From assembly GCA_964434165.1 (NCBI GenBank), contig CAYSUS010000018.1:21558-85557 (forward strand): DNA of 64,000 bases, read 5' to 3'. The notes under the pieces were generated by a model. That model searched no databases. It saw only the letters and a list, made by a program, of their open reading frames with translations, and was not told the origin of the DNA. Shown here in pieces: positions 25,717 to 35,195 of this stretch. This DNA comes from CAYSUS01 sp964434165. GTDB lineage: Bacteria; Planctomycetota; Planctomycetia; Pirellulales; Thermoguttaceae. A program made the position numbers and the translations under genes. Position 1 is the stretch's first letter; each line of letters opens with the position of its first letter.

Positions 25717-27183
25717 ATGAAACGCCGAGACTTTCACAAGGGCATGGCCGCGCTGGCCGCGGGCGTGCCGGCCGTGTGGGCCACGGGGGCCGAGCCCGAT
25801 CCCTCCGCACCCCAGGCCCGCACCTACACCGAGCCGGCCAGGAAGCTGCCGGTCCGCGAGTTCGACGTGGTGGTCGCCGGCGGCGGCACGGCCGGGGTGG
25901 TGGCCGCCCTGGCCGCGGCCCGGCAGGGCGTTCGCACGGTGCTTATCGAGGTCAAGGGATACACGGGCGGCACGGTCACCGAGGGCGGCACCGCGCTGCA
26001 CAGCTTCTATAACCTCTGGAAGGCCTTCCCCGGCGTCGAGAAGCGCCAGGTAATCCGCGGCATCGCACAAGAGATCATCGATCGGCTGGCCAAGATCGGC
26101 GGCACGTCCGGGCACGCGGAGATGGACCTGGGCTTCAGCTACGACTCGGTCTGCACCGCGATCGACACGGAGCTCTACAAGCTGGTGACCCTCGAGATGC
26201 TCGCCGAGGCCGGCGTGACCGTGTGGGTCAACACCCTGTTGGCCGGGGCGATCATGGACGGCTCGAAGGTCCGCGGCGCGATCGCCGAGAGCCGCTCCGG
26301 GCGCGAGGCCATCCTGGCCAAGGCCTTCGTCGATTGCACGGCCTACGGCGACCTGGCCGCGGCCGCCGGCGCCGAGTACACCGAGCCCAACGACTACCCC
26401 GTGGCCAACAGCATCGGCATCGGCAACGTGGACGTGGAGAGGTACCAGGCATTTCTTCAGGAGCACGACGCCCTCACCCAGCGTGCCCGGGGGCGGCGCA
26501 GCGGCGAGGACGGCCAGATCGTGCGTCTCAACGGGCGCACGGTGGGGCTGCCCGAGGGCTTCCGCGCCGCAGCCCGCAAGATCGGCATGTCGATGACCAC
26601 GACGACCGTGCACGACAACTACTTCATGTTCATCAAGCTGAACCTGAAGATGCCGGTCAGCCCCACGAGCCGCGACGCGGTCGCCCGGGCCGAGCTGGAG
26701 CTGCGCAAGCGGCAACACCAAGCGGTGGAGCTGTTCCGCAAGTACGTGCCGGGCTGCGAGAAGGCGTTCACCGCCCGCACCAGCCCGCGATTGTGCATCC
26801 GCCGCGGCCGGCTGATCGCGTGCGACTACGACGTGACGCACGAGGACGTGATCGAGGCGCGCCACTTCGACGACGAGGTGTACGTGTACGGGTTTCACGA
26901 CTCGGCCCCGCGCTTGCAGATCAAGGGCGGCGGCACGTACGGCATGCCGTACCGCGCTTTGCGCGTGAAGGGGATCGACAACCTGCTGGTCTCGGGGATG
27001 ATGATCACCTCGGACCACCGGGCCCACATGTCCACGCGCAACACGGTCAGTTGCATGGCGCAGGGCCAGGCCACCGGCACCGCTGCCGCCCTCTGCGCCA
27101 GGGCCGGCTGCGGCACGCGGCAGTTGTCCTTTCAGGAGCTCAAGGAGGCGCTCGCCCGCGGCGGCGTGCATCTCGAGGGGTGA
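25717..27183 (+). CDS. FAD-dependent oxidoreductase, exported type
   Basis: This 488-residue protein is of the FAD_oxidored type common in planctomycetes. Residues 1-24 are a Tat-like leader with KRRDFHKGMAALAAG. The FAD-binding motif DVVVAGGGTAGVVAA is at about residues 50-64, followed by GYTGGTVTEGG, which matches the second dinucleotide contact. The C-terminal region NLLVSGMMITSDHRAHMSTRN and the GTAAAL segment are typical of the flavin-binding end. The substrate is unknown; relatives sit among sugar-degradation genes. GGAG lies 8 nt before the ATG. It is separated from the ClC gene by a perfect inverted repeat and converges on a Gfo/Idh/MocA gene. Confidence 0.87.
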   Translation: MKRRDFHKGMAALAAGVPAVWATGAEPDPSAPQARTYTEPARKLPVREFDVVVAGGGTAGVVAALAAARQGVRTVLIEVKGYTGGTVTEGGTALHSFYNLWKAFPGVEKRQVIRGIAQEIIDRLAKIGGTSGHAEMDLGFSYDSVCTAIDTELYKLVTLEMLAEAGVTVWVNTLLAGAIMDGSKVRGAIAESRSGREAILAKAFVDCTAYGDLAAAAGAEYTEPNDYPVANSIGIGNVDVERYQAFLQEHDALTQRARGRRSGEDGQIVRLNGRTVGLPEGFRAAARKIGMSMTTTTVHDNYFMFIKLNLKMPVSPTSRDAVARAELELRKRQHQAVELFRKYVPGCEKAFTARTSPRLCIRRGRLIACDYDVTHEDVIEARHFDDEVYVYGFHDSAPRLQIKGGGTYGMPYRALRVKGIDNLLVSGMMITSDHRAHMSTRNTVSCMAQGQATGTAAALCARAGCGTRQLSFQELKEALARGGVHLEG

Positions 27184-27313
27184 GCCCCTCGAAGGGTCGC
27201 AATGCAATCCACCGCCTCTGGACGACCCCGAGACAGTCGGACCTCGCGGCGCTCGCCCGGCGCACAAGACTGGCTCCGCTGCGGATGAATAGCCGCGCGC
27301 GATCCCGGGAGAA

Positions 27314-27384
27314 AAGAGGGGTAAGGCCCCTCTTGGGCGAAGCCCCCTTCGGGCTGCTTGGGCAAGAGGGTCGTGACCCCTCTT
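27314..27384. repeat. Nested palindromes between convergent genes
   Basis: AAGAGGGG (27314-27321) can pair with CCCCTCTT at 27327-27334 or at 27377-27384. A GGGC/GCCC hairpin (27335-27345) lies between, and a second AAGAGGG (27364-27370) offers another partner. The segment can therefore fold as two hairpins or as one branched structure. Lying between the converging FAD oxidoreductase and Gfo/Idh/MocA genes, it could act as a two-way terminator. A further palindrome, CGCCTCCAGGAGGCG, is at 27409-27423. Confidence 0.7.
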
Positions 27385-27435
27385 TCCGGCATCACGCAAG
27401 GCGAATGACGCCTCCAGGAGGCGCTTGCGCTTGGC

Positions 27436-28797
27436 TCAGAGTTCTCTCCACTCGCCCGCGGCCGGGGCCGGGAAGTAGCCGTTCTCGTCCGCCTTCACCG
27501 GCGGAGGGCTGTCGCAGGCCAGCTCGTCGAGGTAGTCGCAGAACTGGAATTTCGAGCCCGTCACGTCCTCCCAGGTGACGATCTGGTTGGTGTGGGCGGC
27601 CGCGCGCCCCATCAGCGAGGCGTAGTCGGCGTACACGGCCCGCCTGGCCTCGTTGTGGGGCTTGTCGTTGCGGATGCTGCGGATGAAGCTGATCCACTCG
27701 TAGTCCCAGGGCGTGTGGGCGTCGGGGGTGGGCGACCAGGCGATGTTGTCCTTGTCGATCCGCTGGTCCTTGAACAGGTGGACCGTGGCCTTGTGCACGT
27801 TGCCGGAGAACTGGCCGGCCTTCTTCGAGCCGTGGACGAACGTGGCGAACTCGCGGTGTCCCTTGTGGGCACGGCGGAACCCGCAGAACGCCTTCTTGCC
27901 GTTGGGGAAGGTGAACTCCATCGAGTAGGTGTCGATGTTCTGGCCGTGGTCGTCGCTGCCCACCTCGCGACCTCCCATCCCGTGGCAGGAGACCGGCCAC
28001 GAGTCCATCAGCCAGCAGCATTCGTCGATCTGGTGGATGAGGTTGTCGACCATGTGGCCGGATCCGACCCATAGCAGATTGATCTTGCCGAACCGGAGCT
28101 GCTCGATCAGGTCGTTCGACTTCTCCCCCATGCTCCCCATCCAGCGGCGGCTGGTGAGACGGTTCGCCCGGATGTAGGAAAGCTCGCCCATTTCGCCGCT
28201 GCGGATCTTCTCGATCAGCGCGGCCCGGGCCGGGGAGTGTCGGCACTGCAAACCCGCGGCGATCTTCACGCCCTTCTTCTCCGCCTCCTCGCCGGCGCGG
28301 AGCATGCGGTGCAGGCCCATCGGGTCGGGGGCGAACGGCTTCTCCATGAACACGTGGATGCCCTTCTTCACCGCGTACTCGACGTGGACGGGGCGGATGT
28401 AGGCCCGCGTCGTGCACAGGGCGATGTCGCCCGGCCGAAGCACGTCGACGGCCCGCTTGTAGGCGTCGAAACCGAGGAACTTGCGATCCTGCGACACGTC
28501 GACCTGGCCCTGGAACCGCTTGCCGAGGGCCTTGATCGCGCCCTCCATGCGATTCTCGTGGAGATCGGCCGCCGCGTAGAGCTTGATCGGGCCTTGGTCG
28601 GCCGTCTTCAGCGCGTTGCCCACCGCGCCCGTGCCCCGGCCGCCGCAGCCGATCAGGGCCAGGCGGATCGTGTTGTCCTCGGCGGCATGAACGGCGGGCA
28701 CGGAGCCGGCCAACACGGCGGCGGTCGCGGCAGCCGAGCCGCTGCGCTGGAGGAACTCGCGGCGGGAGGAGGTCGATGCGTGGCGGGACTGGGACAT
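27436..28797 (-). CDS. Gfo/Idh/MocA family oxidoreductase, Tat-exported type
   Basis: This 453-residue protein is a second Tat-type member of the family, clearly distinct in sequence from the one at 12-13.4 kb. Residues 11-38 are a twin-arginine leader (SSRREFLQRSGSAAATAAVLAG). The NAD-binding loop LIGCGGRGTG is near residues 48-57 and the family motif MEKPFAP at 151-157. The reaction is likely NAD(P)-dependent oxidation or reduction of a sugar derivative; the substrate is unknown. GGAGAG precedes the ATG. It is divergent from the sulfatase gene by 274 nt and convergent with the FAD oxidoreductase. Confidence 0.9.
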   Translation of the reverse strand: MSQSRHASTSSRREFLQRSGSAAATAAVLAGSVPAVHAAEDNTIRLALIGCGGRGTGAVGNALKTADQGPIKLYAAADLHENRMEGAIKALGKRFQGQVDVSQDRKFLGFDAYKRAVDVLRPGDIALCTTRAYIRPVHVEYAVKKGIHVFMEKPFAPDPMGLHRMLRAGEEAEKKGVKIAAGLQCRHSPARAALIEKIRSGEMGELSYIRANRLTSRRWMGSMGEKSNDLIEQLRFGKINLLWVGSGHMVDNLIHQIDECCWLMDSWPVSCHGMGGREVGSDDHGQNIDTYSMEFTFPNGKKAFCGFRRAHKGHREFATFVHGSKKAGQFSGNVHKATVHLFKDQRIDKDNIAWSPTPDAHTPWDYEWISFIRSIRNDKPHNEARRAVYADYASLMGRAAAHTNQIVTWEDVTGSKFQFCDYLDELACDSPPPVKADENGYFPAPAAGEWREL

Positions 28798-28843
28798 GGG
28801 GCTCTCCTGGGTCGATGAGAATCGGGACAGCTGGCGCCGGGTC

Positions 28844-28865
28844 GGTGAGCGCAGCGCAACCCACC
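28844..28865. repeat. Single-arm relic of the AACCCACC repeat family
   Basis: GGTGAGCGCAGCG followed by CAACCCACC resembles one arm of the perfect inverted repeat at 25602-25686, with small deletions. No partner arm is nearby. Confidence 0.45.
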
Positions 28866-29071
28866 AGTATTCGGCGTCCTTGGCGGGGTTCCGAACTACT
28901 CAGGCGCCATCTTACTCCACCTCCCGCGGAATTCCAGGCTGGCGGGGCCCTGGTGACGGGAAACCGGTGAAAGCGGCCGTCTTCCCTGATAAAATGGCCT
29001 GGCCCCGTGTCCCCGGGCACACGCCGGCAACGCGCCGGTCCCGCACGTCCTCAACGGAGAAGGCCCACCCC

Positions 29072-30967
29072 ATGATTCGTTTCCTGCTTGCCCTGGCCCT
29101 CGTCGCGGCAGTTCCGACCTCCTCCTCGGCCGCCGAGCGCCCCAACGTGGTGTGGATCGTCTCCGAAGACAACTCGGTGCACTACCTCGACCGCTTCTTC
29201 CCGGGCGGGGCCGAGACCCCCAACATCGACAAGCTGGCCGGGCACGGGCTGACCTTCGACCATGCGTTCTCCAACGCCCCGGTCTGCTCCGTGGCGCGAA
29301 CCACGCTGATCACCGGCTGCTACGCCCCGCGGATCGGCACCCAGTTCCACCGCAAGTACAAGCCGGCCCCCATGCCCGAGGGCCTCCGCATGTTCCCCGC
29401 CTGCCTCCGCGAGGCCGGCTACTACACGACCAACAACGCGAAGAAGGACTACAACGCCATCGAGGGCCCGGGCGTCTGGGACGAATCGTCGCGCAACGCC
29501 TCCTGGCGCAACCGCCCGGAGAAGTCGCAGCCCTTCTTCCACATGGAGTCCCACGGCCAGTCGCACGAGAGTTCGCTGCACTTCAAGAGGGAGACCTATG
29601 AGAACCAGCAGACCGAAACCGACCCGGAGTCCGTGAAGCTGGCCGACTGCTTCCCCAACACGCCGCTCTTCCGCTACACGCACGCCCGGTACCTCGACCG
29701 CATGGCCGTGATCGACGGCATCGTGGGCCAGACCGTGGCGAAGTTGGAGGAAGACGGCCTCCTGGAGGACACGTTCGTGTTCTACTTCGGCGATCACGGC
29801 GGCGTGCTTCCGCGGAGCAAGGGCTACCTCTACGACTCCGGCCTGCACGTGCCGCTGGTCGTGCGCGTCCCGGAGAACTTCCGGCACCTGGTCGATGCGG
29901 AGTGCGGCAGCCGCATCGACGGGTTCGTCAGCTTCATCGACTTCGGACCCACCGTGCTTCGGCTTGCCGGGGTGGAGGTGCCCGGCCAGGTGGATGGCAG
30001 GCCCTTCCTGGGCCGAGGCGTCGCGAGGGAAGGAGTCAACGCCCGCGACGAGTCGTTCGGCTACGCCGACCGCTTCGACGAGAAGTACGACCTGGTCCGC
30101 TCCCTGCGCAAGGGCAAGTACCACTACCTCCGATGCTACCAGCCGTATCTGCCGGACGGCCTGCAGAACAACTACCGCTACAAGATGCTGGCCTACAGGG
30201 AGTGGCGCGAGTTGTCCAGAGCCGGCAAGCTCAGCGGTCCCCCGCTGGCGTTCTTCCAGCCCAAGCCGGTCGAAATGCTGTTCGACGTGGAGGCCGACCC
30301 GCACGAGGTCCGCAACCTGGCCGGCGATCCGAGGCACGCCGAGGCGCTGGCCGCGATGCGCAAACGCTTGCAGACGATCGTCAAGGGGCTGCCGGACCTG
30401 AGCTTCTACCCGGAGAGCTACCTGGTGGAAAACGCGATGGACGACCCCGTGGCGTTCGGCCGGGCGCACGAGGCCGAGATCGCGCGGCTGGCCGACACGG
30501 CCGATCTGGCGTTGCTCCCGTACGAGGAAGCCAGGCCGAAGATCCGCAAGGCGCTTGAGTCCGGGAATCCCATGATCCGCTACTGGGCGGCCATGGTTTG
30601 CAGCGCCTTCGGCGAGGAGGCGTCCGACCTGGCGGCGTCGGCCAAGCGTCTGCTGGAGGACGACATGGAGATCGTGCGCGTTCGCGCGCTGGTGTTTCTT
30701 GGTATCGTCGGCGAGCGGAATCCCCAGCCCGGGCTTGCGCAGATCGTCAACACGACGCGCAGCCCGGTCCTCGCCACCGAGGCCCTCAACGCCGTCGTGT
30801 ATTTCCGTGATTTCTTCGGCGAACGCTACCCGGCCGCGCGATCGGACTTCGATCCGGTCGCGCGCGGGGGCGACATCGACGACCGGCTGAACTACCTCAG
30901 CGGCCAGCCTTATCCCCCCAAGCGCCCCAGAGACGCGAAGCGCCGCCGGAGCAAGGCGCCCGACTGA
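29072..30967 (+). CDS. Secreted type I sulfatase
   Basis: This 631-residue enzyme has a signal peptide (residues 1-20) and then RPNVVWIVSEDNS, the N-terminal metal-binding strand of the alkaline-phosphatase-like sulfatases. The catalytic motif is CSVAR at residues 72-76, so Cys72 would be converted to formylglycine; the alanine in place of proline is an accepted variant. A second metal-site region is YFGDHGG. The catalytic domain ends near residue 470, and the last 120 residues look like HEAT-type helical repeats. It would release sulfate from a sulfated glycan. The upstream gap has a TAAAAT box at 28990-28995 but a weak -35 match. The C-terminal sulfatase modifying enzyme is not adjacent. 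Confidence 0.92.
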   Translation: MIRFLLALALVAAVPTSSSAAERPNVVWIVSEDNSVHYLDRFFPGGAETPNIDKLAGHGLTFDHAFSNAPVCSVARTTLITGCYAPRIGTQFHRKYKPAPMPEGLRMFPACLREAGYYTTNNAKKDYNAIEGPGVWDESSRNASWRNRPEKSQPFFHMESHGQSHESSLHFKRETYENQQTETDPESVKLADCFPNTPLFRYTHARYLDRMAVIDGIVGQTVAKLEEDGLLEDTFVFYFGDHGGVLPRSKGYLYDSGLHVPLVVRVPENFRHLVDAECGSRIDGFVSFIDFGPTVLRLAGVEVPGQVDGRPFLGRGVAREGVNARDESFGYADRFDEKYDLVRSLRKGKYHYLRCYQPYLPDGLQNNYRYKMLAYREWRELSRAGKLSGPPLAFFQPKPVEMLFDVEADPHEVRNLAGDPRHAEALAAMRKRLQTIVKGLPDLSFYPESYLVENAMDDPVAFGRAHEAEIARLADTADLALLPYEEARPKIRKALESGNPMIRYWAAMVCSAFGEEASDLAASAKRLLEDDMEIVRVRALVFLGIVGERNPQPGLAQIVNTTRSPVLATEALNAVVYFRDFFGERYPAARSDFDPVARGGDIDDRLNYLSGQPYPPKRPRDAKRRRSKAPD

Positions 30968-31819
30968 TTGCCCTCGCCGCGCTGGCCTGCGCGGGAGTCG
31001 GGCGGCAGGAACACGCTGGCCGGCGCGTGGGGCAGGCAAGCGGTTCGGCCGGCCTTGCGGTCGAGTCAGTCCCTCGGGCTTCGCCGTGGCCACTCGGTCC
31101 TCGGATGCCATTTTCGCGTCTGGCACCGCGCGAACCGCGTCGCCCTAAAGTGGCTCTTCAGGCAAGGGGCGAAGCCGGTCGCGCCGCGATCGCTTTCTGC
31201 CGCTCGCACCCCTCTGCGGTCTGCAATGGGCGCCCCCGCCAGACCCACGAGACGAACGCCCGCGCCGCGATTGGGCGGCTCGCGACTCCTTGCGACCTGC
31301 TCGGGCGCGCCTGCGTCTCCCGTGCCGTCAAGCCTGGCCGGCAGCGCGTGGGGGTGGACACTCGGGCGGACCTCGCAACTGCAATGAAGGCAGACGGTTG
31401 CGTTCTCTGCTTGCGTTCGCTCCAGACCTGGGCCACCGCCGTTGTCCCGGTCCGACGTATCGCGGCAAGTGGTTCTCGCGCCTGGGAAATCGCGCGTGGC
31501 GCGGGCCTCGAGCGGAGGGACTTGGAGACGATTTGGGCGGCTGGCCGGCGCGGACTGGTAGAATGAAGCAGGGGGCCGGATCGTTCCGGTCGTAACGATT
31601 AGGCGGGCCCGCAAAGGACCTCCCGCGATGCCGGCCCCCTCTTGAGTCGTCACGAGGATCTGCTTCGCCGGGAGGCGATGTCGAGCCCAGCGCGGTTCAT
31701 GGGAAGAGACGGACGCGCATCGGCCTCGAGAGCCCGGCCCGGGATGCCGACCGCTCCAAGGCGTGCCGCAGCGGCCGGCCCCCCCTTACGCTCGACAAAA
31801 GCCCGCGGAGGTTAGTCTC
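30968..31819. other. 852-bp stretch without a supported gene
   Basis: Weak overlapping reading frames occur on both strands (for example 31027-31566 + and 31066-31653 -), but none has a recognisable domain or signal, and their composition looks like chance. The stretch is less codon-biased than its neighbours and may hold decayed sequence. Near its end are a TAGAAT box (31559-31564, + strand) and a long-range inverted repeat at 31570-31640; these probably belong to the prkA leader. Confidence 0.45.
31570..31640. repeat. Long-range inverted repeat upstream of prkA
   Basis: AGGGGGCCGG (31570-31579) and CCGGCCCCCT (31631-31640) are perfect 10-bp complements 51 nt apart. If transcription starts at the nearby TAGAAT box, this would be a structured 5' leader about 180 nt before the prkA start. 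Confidence 0.5.
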
Positions 31820-33805
31820 ATGGATTACGACTTCGAAGATCTGGTCGCGGCTTCCGGGAAACTGGCCGGAGAGACCCTTTGGCGTGGCACGTTCCGGCAG
31901 TACTACGAGCTGGTCAAGGAAGACCCCTCGATCGTCAGAAACGCGCATCAGCGACTGTACGACGCGATTGTCCGGTACGGTGTCGAGGAGATCGACACGT
32001 CGACCGACAAGCGGCTGTACCGGATTTACGGCGGGCGCGCGCGCAAGATCGTCCGCTACAAGTACTTCGAGAACGAGTTCTTCGGTCTCGACCTGGTGAT
32101 CATGAGGATCATGGAGTTCCTCAAGGCGGCGTCCAGCGGTGGGGAGGAGTCTCGCCAGGTCCTCTACTTCATCGGACCTGTAGGTTCGGGCAAGACCTCC
32201 ATGCTGGACCACATGAAGCGGGCCCTCGAGATGTCCACCCCGTTTCACGCCCTGGAGGGCTGCCCGATCAATGAAGAGCCGCTGCATCTGATCCCCAAGG
32301 AGCTCAGGCCCCGATGGGCCGAGAGGCTGGGGGTGCCGTTGGACAACTTCCAAGGCTACCTGTGCCCGCTTTGCAAGCAGCGGCTTCACGACGAGTTCCA
32401 CGGCGAGTTCGGCGAGTTTCCCGTGCTCACGCGTCGCTTTTCGGCCGAGGACGGAGTGGGCATCGGCGTCCTGCCCCCCTCGGACGAGAACAGCATGGAC
32501 GTGAGCCTGCTGATCGGCCGGGAGAACCTGGGGCTGATCGGCAAGTACGGGGAGAACGATCCCCGGGTCCTGGAGCTCGACGGCGCGCTGAACCGCGGCA
32601 ACCGAGGAATCGTTGACCTTTACGAATTGAACAAGAACCCCGTGCCCTTGCTGCTGCCGCTGCTCTCGGCCACGCAGGAGAAGCGGTATCGGGCCCCGGG
32701 CCAGCACCCCATGCTCTCGTTCGACGGGGTGCTCGTGGCCCACAGCAACGAGACGGAGTTCGAGCGGTTCCGCACGGACAAGCGGAACGAGGCCCTCGTG
32801 GACCGCATGGTGCCCATCAAGTTCCGCTATCCGCTGCACGTGAGCGACCAGCGGAGAATCCTGGAGAAGGTGATCGTGCGCGAGGCCAGCTTCCTCTCCA
32901 CCGAGGGGAAGCCCGCCCACATCGCCCCGGGCACCCTAGAGGTTTGCGCGCTGTTCACCGAGCTGACCGTGCTCCAGGAGTCGAACAAGGTGGACCCGCT
33001 GACCAAGGTCAAGCTCTACGACGGGCAGGACGTGACCGAGCAGTCGGCGCGGGAGAAACCGGTGGACATCCGCGAGCTGTACGAGGAAGCGGGCCCGCGC
33101 GAGGGACTCGAGGGCTTCTCCACCCGGTTCGCCACCAAGGCCATGGGCGCCGCCCTGGCCCGGGCGCCGGACTGCAAGTGCGTCACCCCCGTGCAGGTGA
33201 TGGAGGTACTCAGCGAGTTCATCCACGACTCGGACCTCCCGCCCGAAGAGCGCGAGCACCTGGACGACACGATTCTCAAGGGGATCGTGCGCCGCTGGTA
33301 CCTCAAGGAGGTGCTTCGCGAGCACATCGCCATGGGGTTCATCCACGCCTACGAGGAATCGGCGGAGCAGATGTGGCAGGAGTACCTCGAGCACGTTCTC
33401 GCGTACAACATGCGGGAACAGGTTCGCGACTCCAAGACGCACGAGCTGGAGGAGCCGAACGAGGACCTGATGGCGGCCATGGAGCGGCCCATCGGTCTGA
33501 ACAGCAAGGCCCAGGCCGACGAGTTCCGCTCGCAGATCGCCGCCTTCGTGGCCCGGCGCCGGCAGCACAACCAGACCATCAGCTTCAAGGACCACGAGCG
33601 GATTCGCGAGGCCGTCAAGCGGCGGCTCTTCAGCTCGGTGGCCGACTACACGCGGGTGATCTCCCGGGGCGCCATCAAGACGTCGGACGACGAGGAGCGT
33701 TACGCCCGCATGGTGGAGACGATGATCGAGGATCACGGCTACTGCCCGATCTGCGTGGACGTCGTGCTGCGCTTCGCCCACAACCACAACCTGTTCCAGC
33801 AGTAG
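31820..33805 (+). CDS. prkA: PrkA-type serine kinase (YeaG)
   Basis: This 661-residue cytoplasmic protein belongs to the PrkA family. An AAA+-like domain carries the P-loop GPVGSGKT (residues 119-126), preceded by the conserved RYKYFENEFFG stretch. LYELNKNPVPLLLPLLSATQE and the C-terminal PrkA domain complete it. E. coli YeaG acts in nitrogen starvation and stress survival. The start at 31820 has GGAGG 8 nt upstream and matches the normal N-terminus; a start at 31763 lacks a ribosome-binding site. It heads the prkA-yeaH-spoVR set, which is conserved across distant bacteria and indicates a joint function, although the molecular target remains poorly known. Confidence 0.95.
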   Translation: MDYDFEDLVAASGKLAGETLWRGTFRQYYELVKEDPSIVRNAHQRLYDAIVRYGVEEIDTSTDKRLYRIYGGRARKIVRYKYFENEFFGLDLVIMRIMEFLKAASSGGEESRQVLYFIGPVGSGKTSMLDHMKRALEMSTPFHALEGCPINEEPLHLIPKELRPRWAERLGVPLDNFQGYLCPLCKQRLHDEFHGEFGEFPVLTRRFSAEDGVGIGVLPPSDENSMDVSLLIGRENLGLIGKYGENDPRVLELDGALNRGNRGIVDLYELNKNPVPLLLPLLSATQEKRYRAPGQHPMLSFDGVLVAHSNETEFERFRTDKRNEALVDRMVPIKFRYPLHVSDQRRILEKVIVREASFLSTEGKPAHIAPGTLEVCALFTELTVLQESNKVDPLTKVKLYDGQDVTEQSAREKPVDIRELYEEAGPREGLEGFSTRFATKAMGAALARAPDCKCVTPVQVMEVLSEFIHDSDLPPEEREHLDDTILKGIVRRWYLKEVLREHIAMGFIHAYEESAEQMWQEYLEHVLAYNMREQVRDSKTHELEEPNEDLMAAMERPIGLNSKAQADEFRSQIAAFVARRRQHNQTISFKDHERIREAVKRRLFSSVADYTRVISRGAIKTSDDEERYARMVETMIEDHGYCPICVDVVLRFAHNHNLFQQ

Positions 33806-33888
33806 CCGCTCCCCCGCACCGCACGATCATCATGACCACCGCGCCCCGAGGGGGCACGGGGCACATCCGGCACGGAGGGACGAGCACG

Positions 33889-35064
33889 ATGAGCATTCAC
33901 GACTACTCGCGCGAGTCGGGCGGCCAGCGCTCGGGACGCGACCGCAAGCGGCACCGCGAGAAGTGCCGCGACGCGATCCGCAAGGGATTCGCCCGGCTCG
34001 TGGCCAATCAGGACATCATCGGCACGGATCGGCGGGGGAAGAAGGCCTCGCTGAGGATTCGCGCGTTCCCCGAGTACCGGTTCGTGTTCGGGCGCAAGAC
34101 GGATTCCGTCGGCGCGGGCGGCGACCGCCAGCGCGGCGACACCTTCGGCGTCTCCAGGGGGACGCCGCAGCAGGGGGCGTCGGGGCCGGGCGGACGCGAC
34201 CCGGGGGAAGACATCTACGAAGTGGAGGTCTCGCTGGAGGAGATCGACGAGTTCCTCTTCGACGACTTGGAGCTTCCCGATTTCCTCGCCAAGCAGCTTC
34301 GCCAGATGCCGGTGGTCGAGCAGGGCGGGATGACCGGCATGACGCGCTACGGCTCGATGGCGCGGCTCCACCGCCGCGGCACGATGCGGTCGCGGATCCG
34401 CCGCGAGCAGTCGGAGACGCGCGAAGGCGGCACGCCGGGGCCCGGCTTCATCGACGAGGACCTGCGGTTCCGCCGGCTCTCCGAGCGGCTCCGCCTGGTC
34501 TCCAACGCCGTGCTGGTGTGCATGATGGACGTCAGCGGATCGATGGACGACTCGAAGAAATTCCTCGCGCGGGTGTTCTTCTGGCTTCTCTATCGCTTCG
34601 TCCAATCGAAGTACGAACACGCGGAGCTGGTGTTCATCACCCACCACGCCACGGCCCGGGAGGTGAACGAGGACGAGTTCTTCCACACCCGGGAGAGCGG
34701 CGGCACCGTCGTGTCCAGCGCCTACGAGATGGCCCTGGAGGTGATCCGGGAGCGCTATCCCCCGGACGCCTGGAACGTGTACGCGTTCCACATCTCCGAC
34801 GGCGACAACTGGCAGGACGACAACGAGATGGTGGTCGCCGCGGCGCGACGCCTTCTGCAATGCTGCAACCTTTTCGGGTACGGGCAGGTGAACCCCTCGG
34901 AGAGCTTCTACTTCCCGGTGTATGCCGCGATGGAGTGGAGCACCGTGTTCGACGTGCTCAAGCCGCTGGCGGAGGAGTTCCCGAACATCGGGTTCGTCAA
35001 GATCGAGAAGCGCGACGACATCTACCCGCAGTTTCGCGAGCTGATGACGCGGGAGAAGGTCTGA
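33889..35064 (+). CDS. yeaH: YeaH/DUF444 von Willebrand-type protein
   Basis: This 391-residue protein is the DUF444/YeaH partner of PrkA. It has an arginine- and lysine-rich N-terminus (about residues 8-60), a Gly-rich stretch (about 75-105), and a vWA domain from about residue 205 with the metal-ion-dependent adhesion motif DVSGSMD at 214-220. The family has no known enzymatic activity and probably scaffolds a complex with PrkA and SpoVR. The ATG at 33889 has GGAGGGA 8 nt upstream; an in-frame ATG at 33832 is possible but lacks a good site. It is 83 nt after prkA and 131 nt before spoVR, on the same strand. Confidence 0.93.
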   Translation: MSIHDYSRESGGQRSGRDRKRHREKCRDAIRKGFARLVANQDIIGTDRRGKKASLRIRAFPEYRFVFGRKTDSVGAGGDRQRGDTFGVSRGTPQQGASGPGGRDPGEDIYEVEVSLEEIDEFLFDDLELPDFLAKQLRQMPVVEQGGMTGMTRYGSMARLHRRGTMRSRIRREQSETREGGTPGPGFIDEDLRFRRLSERLRLVSNAVLVCMMDVSGSMDDSKKFLARVFFWLLYRFVQSKYEHAELVFITHHATAREVNEDEFFHTRESGGTVVSSAYEMALEVIRERYPPDAWNVYAFHISDGDNWQDDNEMVVAAARRLLQCCNLFGYGQVNPSESFYFPVYAAMEWSTVFDVLKPLAEEFPNIGFVKIEKRDDIYPQFRELMTREKV

Positions 35065-35195
35065 GCGCGCGGCGGTTCGCCCGCGGCGCGTACGCGGAGC
35101 GGTGTCGCCGAGGCCCGCATCGGCGGCCGGCGGGAGCCTTCGAGGCGGTCGCCGCCGCACAACCGGTTCCGATCCTCTCGGGCGAGAGGCCCCCT

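Noticed and set aside
29051..31126. Long open frame (about 691 codons) opposite the sulfatase gene
   Set aside because: Antisense shadow of the sulfatase; no motif or signal peptide.
31027..31566. Possible 179-residue protein upstream of prkA
   Set aside because: No domain, no ribosome-binding site, and an equally long frame exists on the opposite strand.
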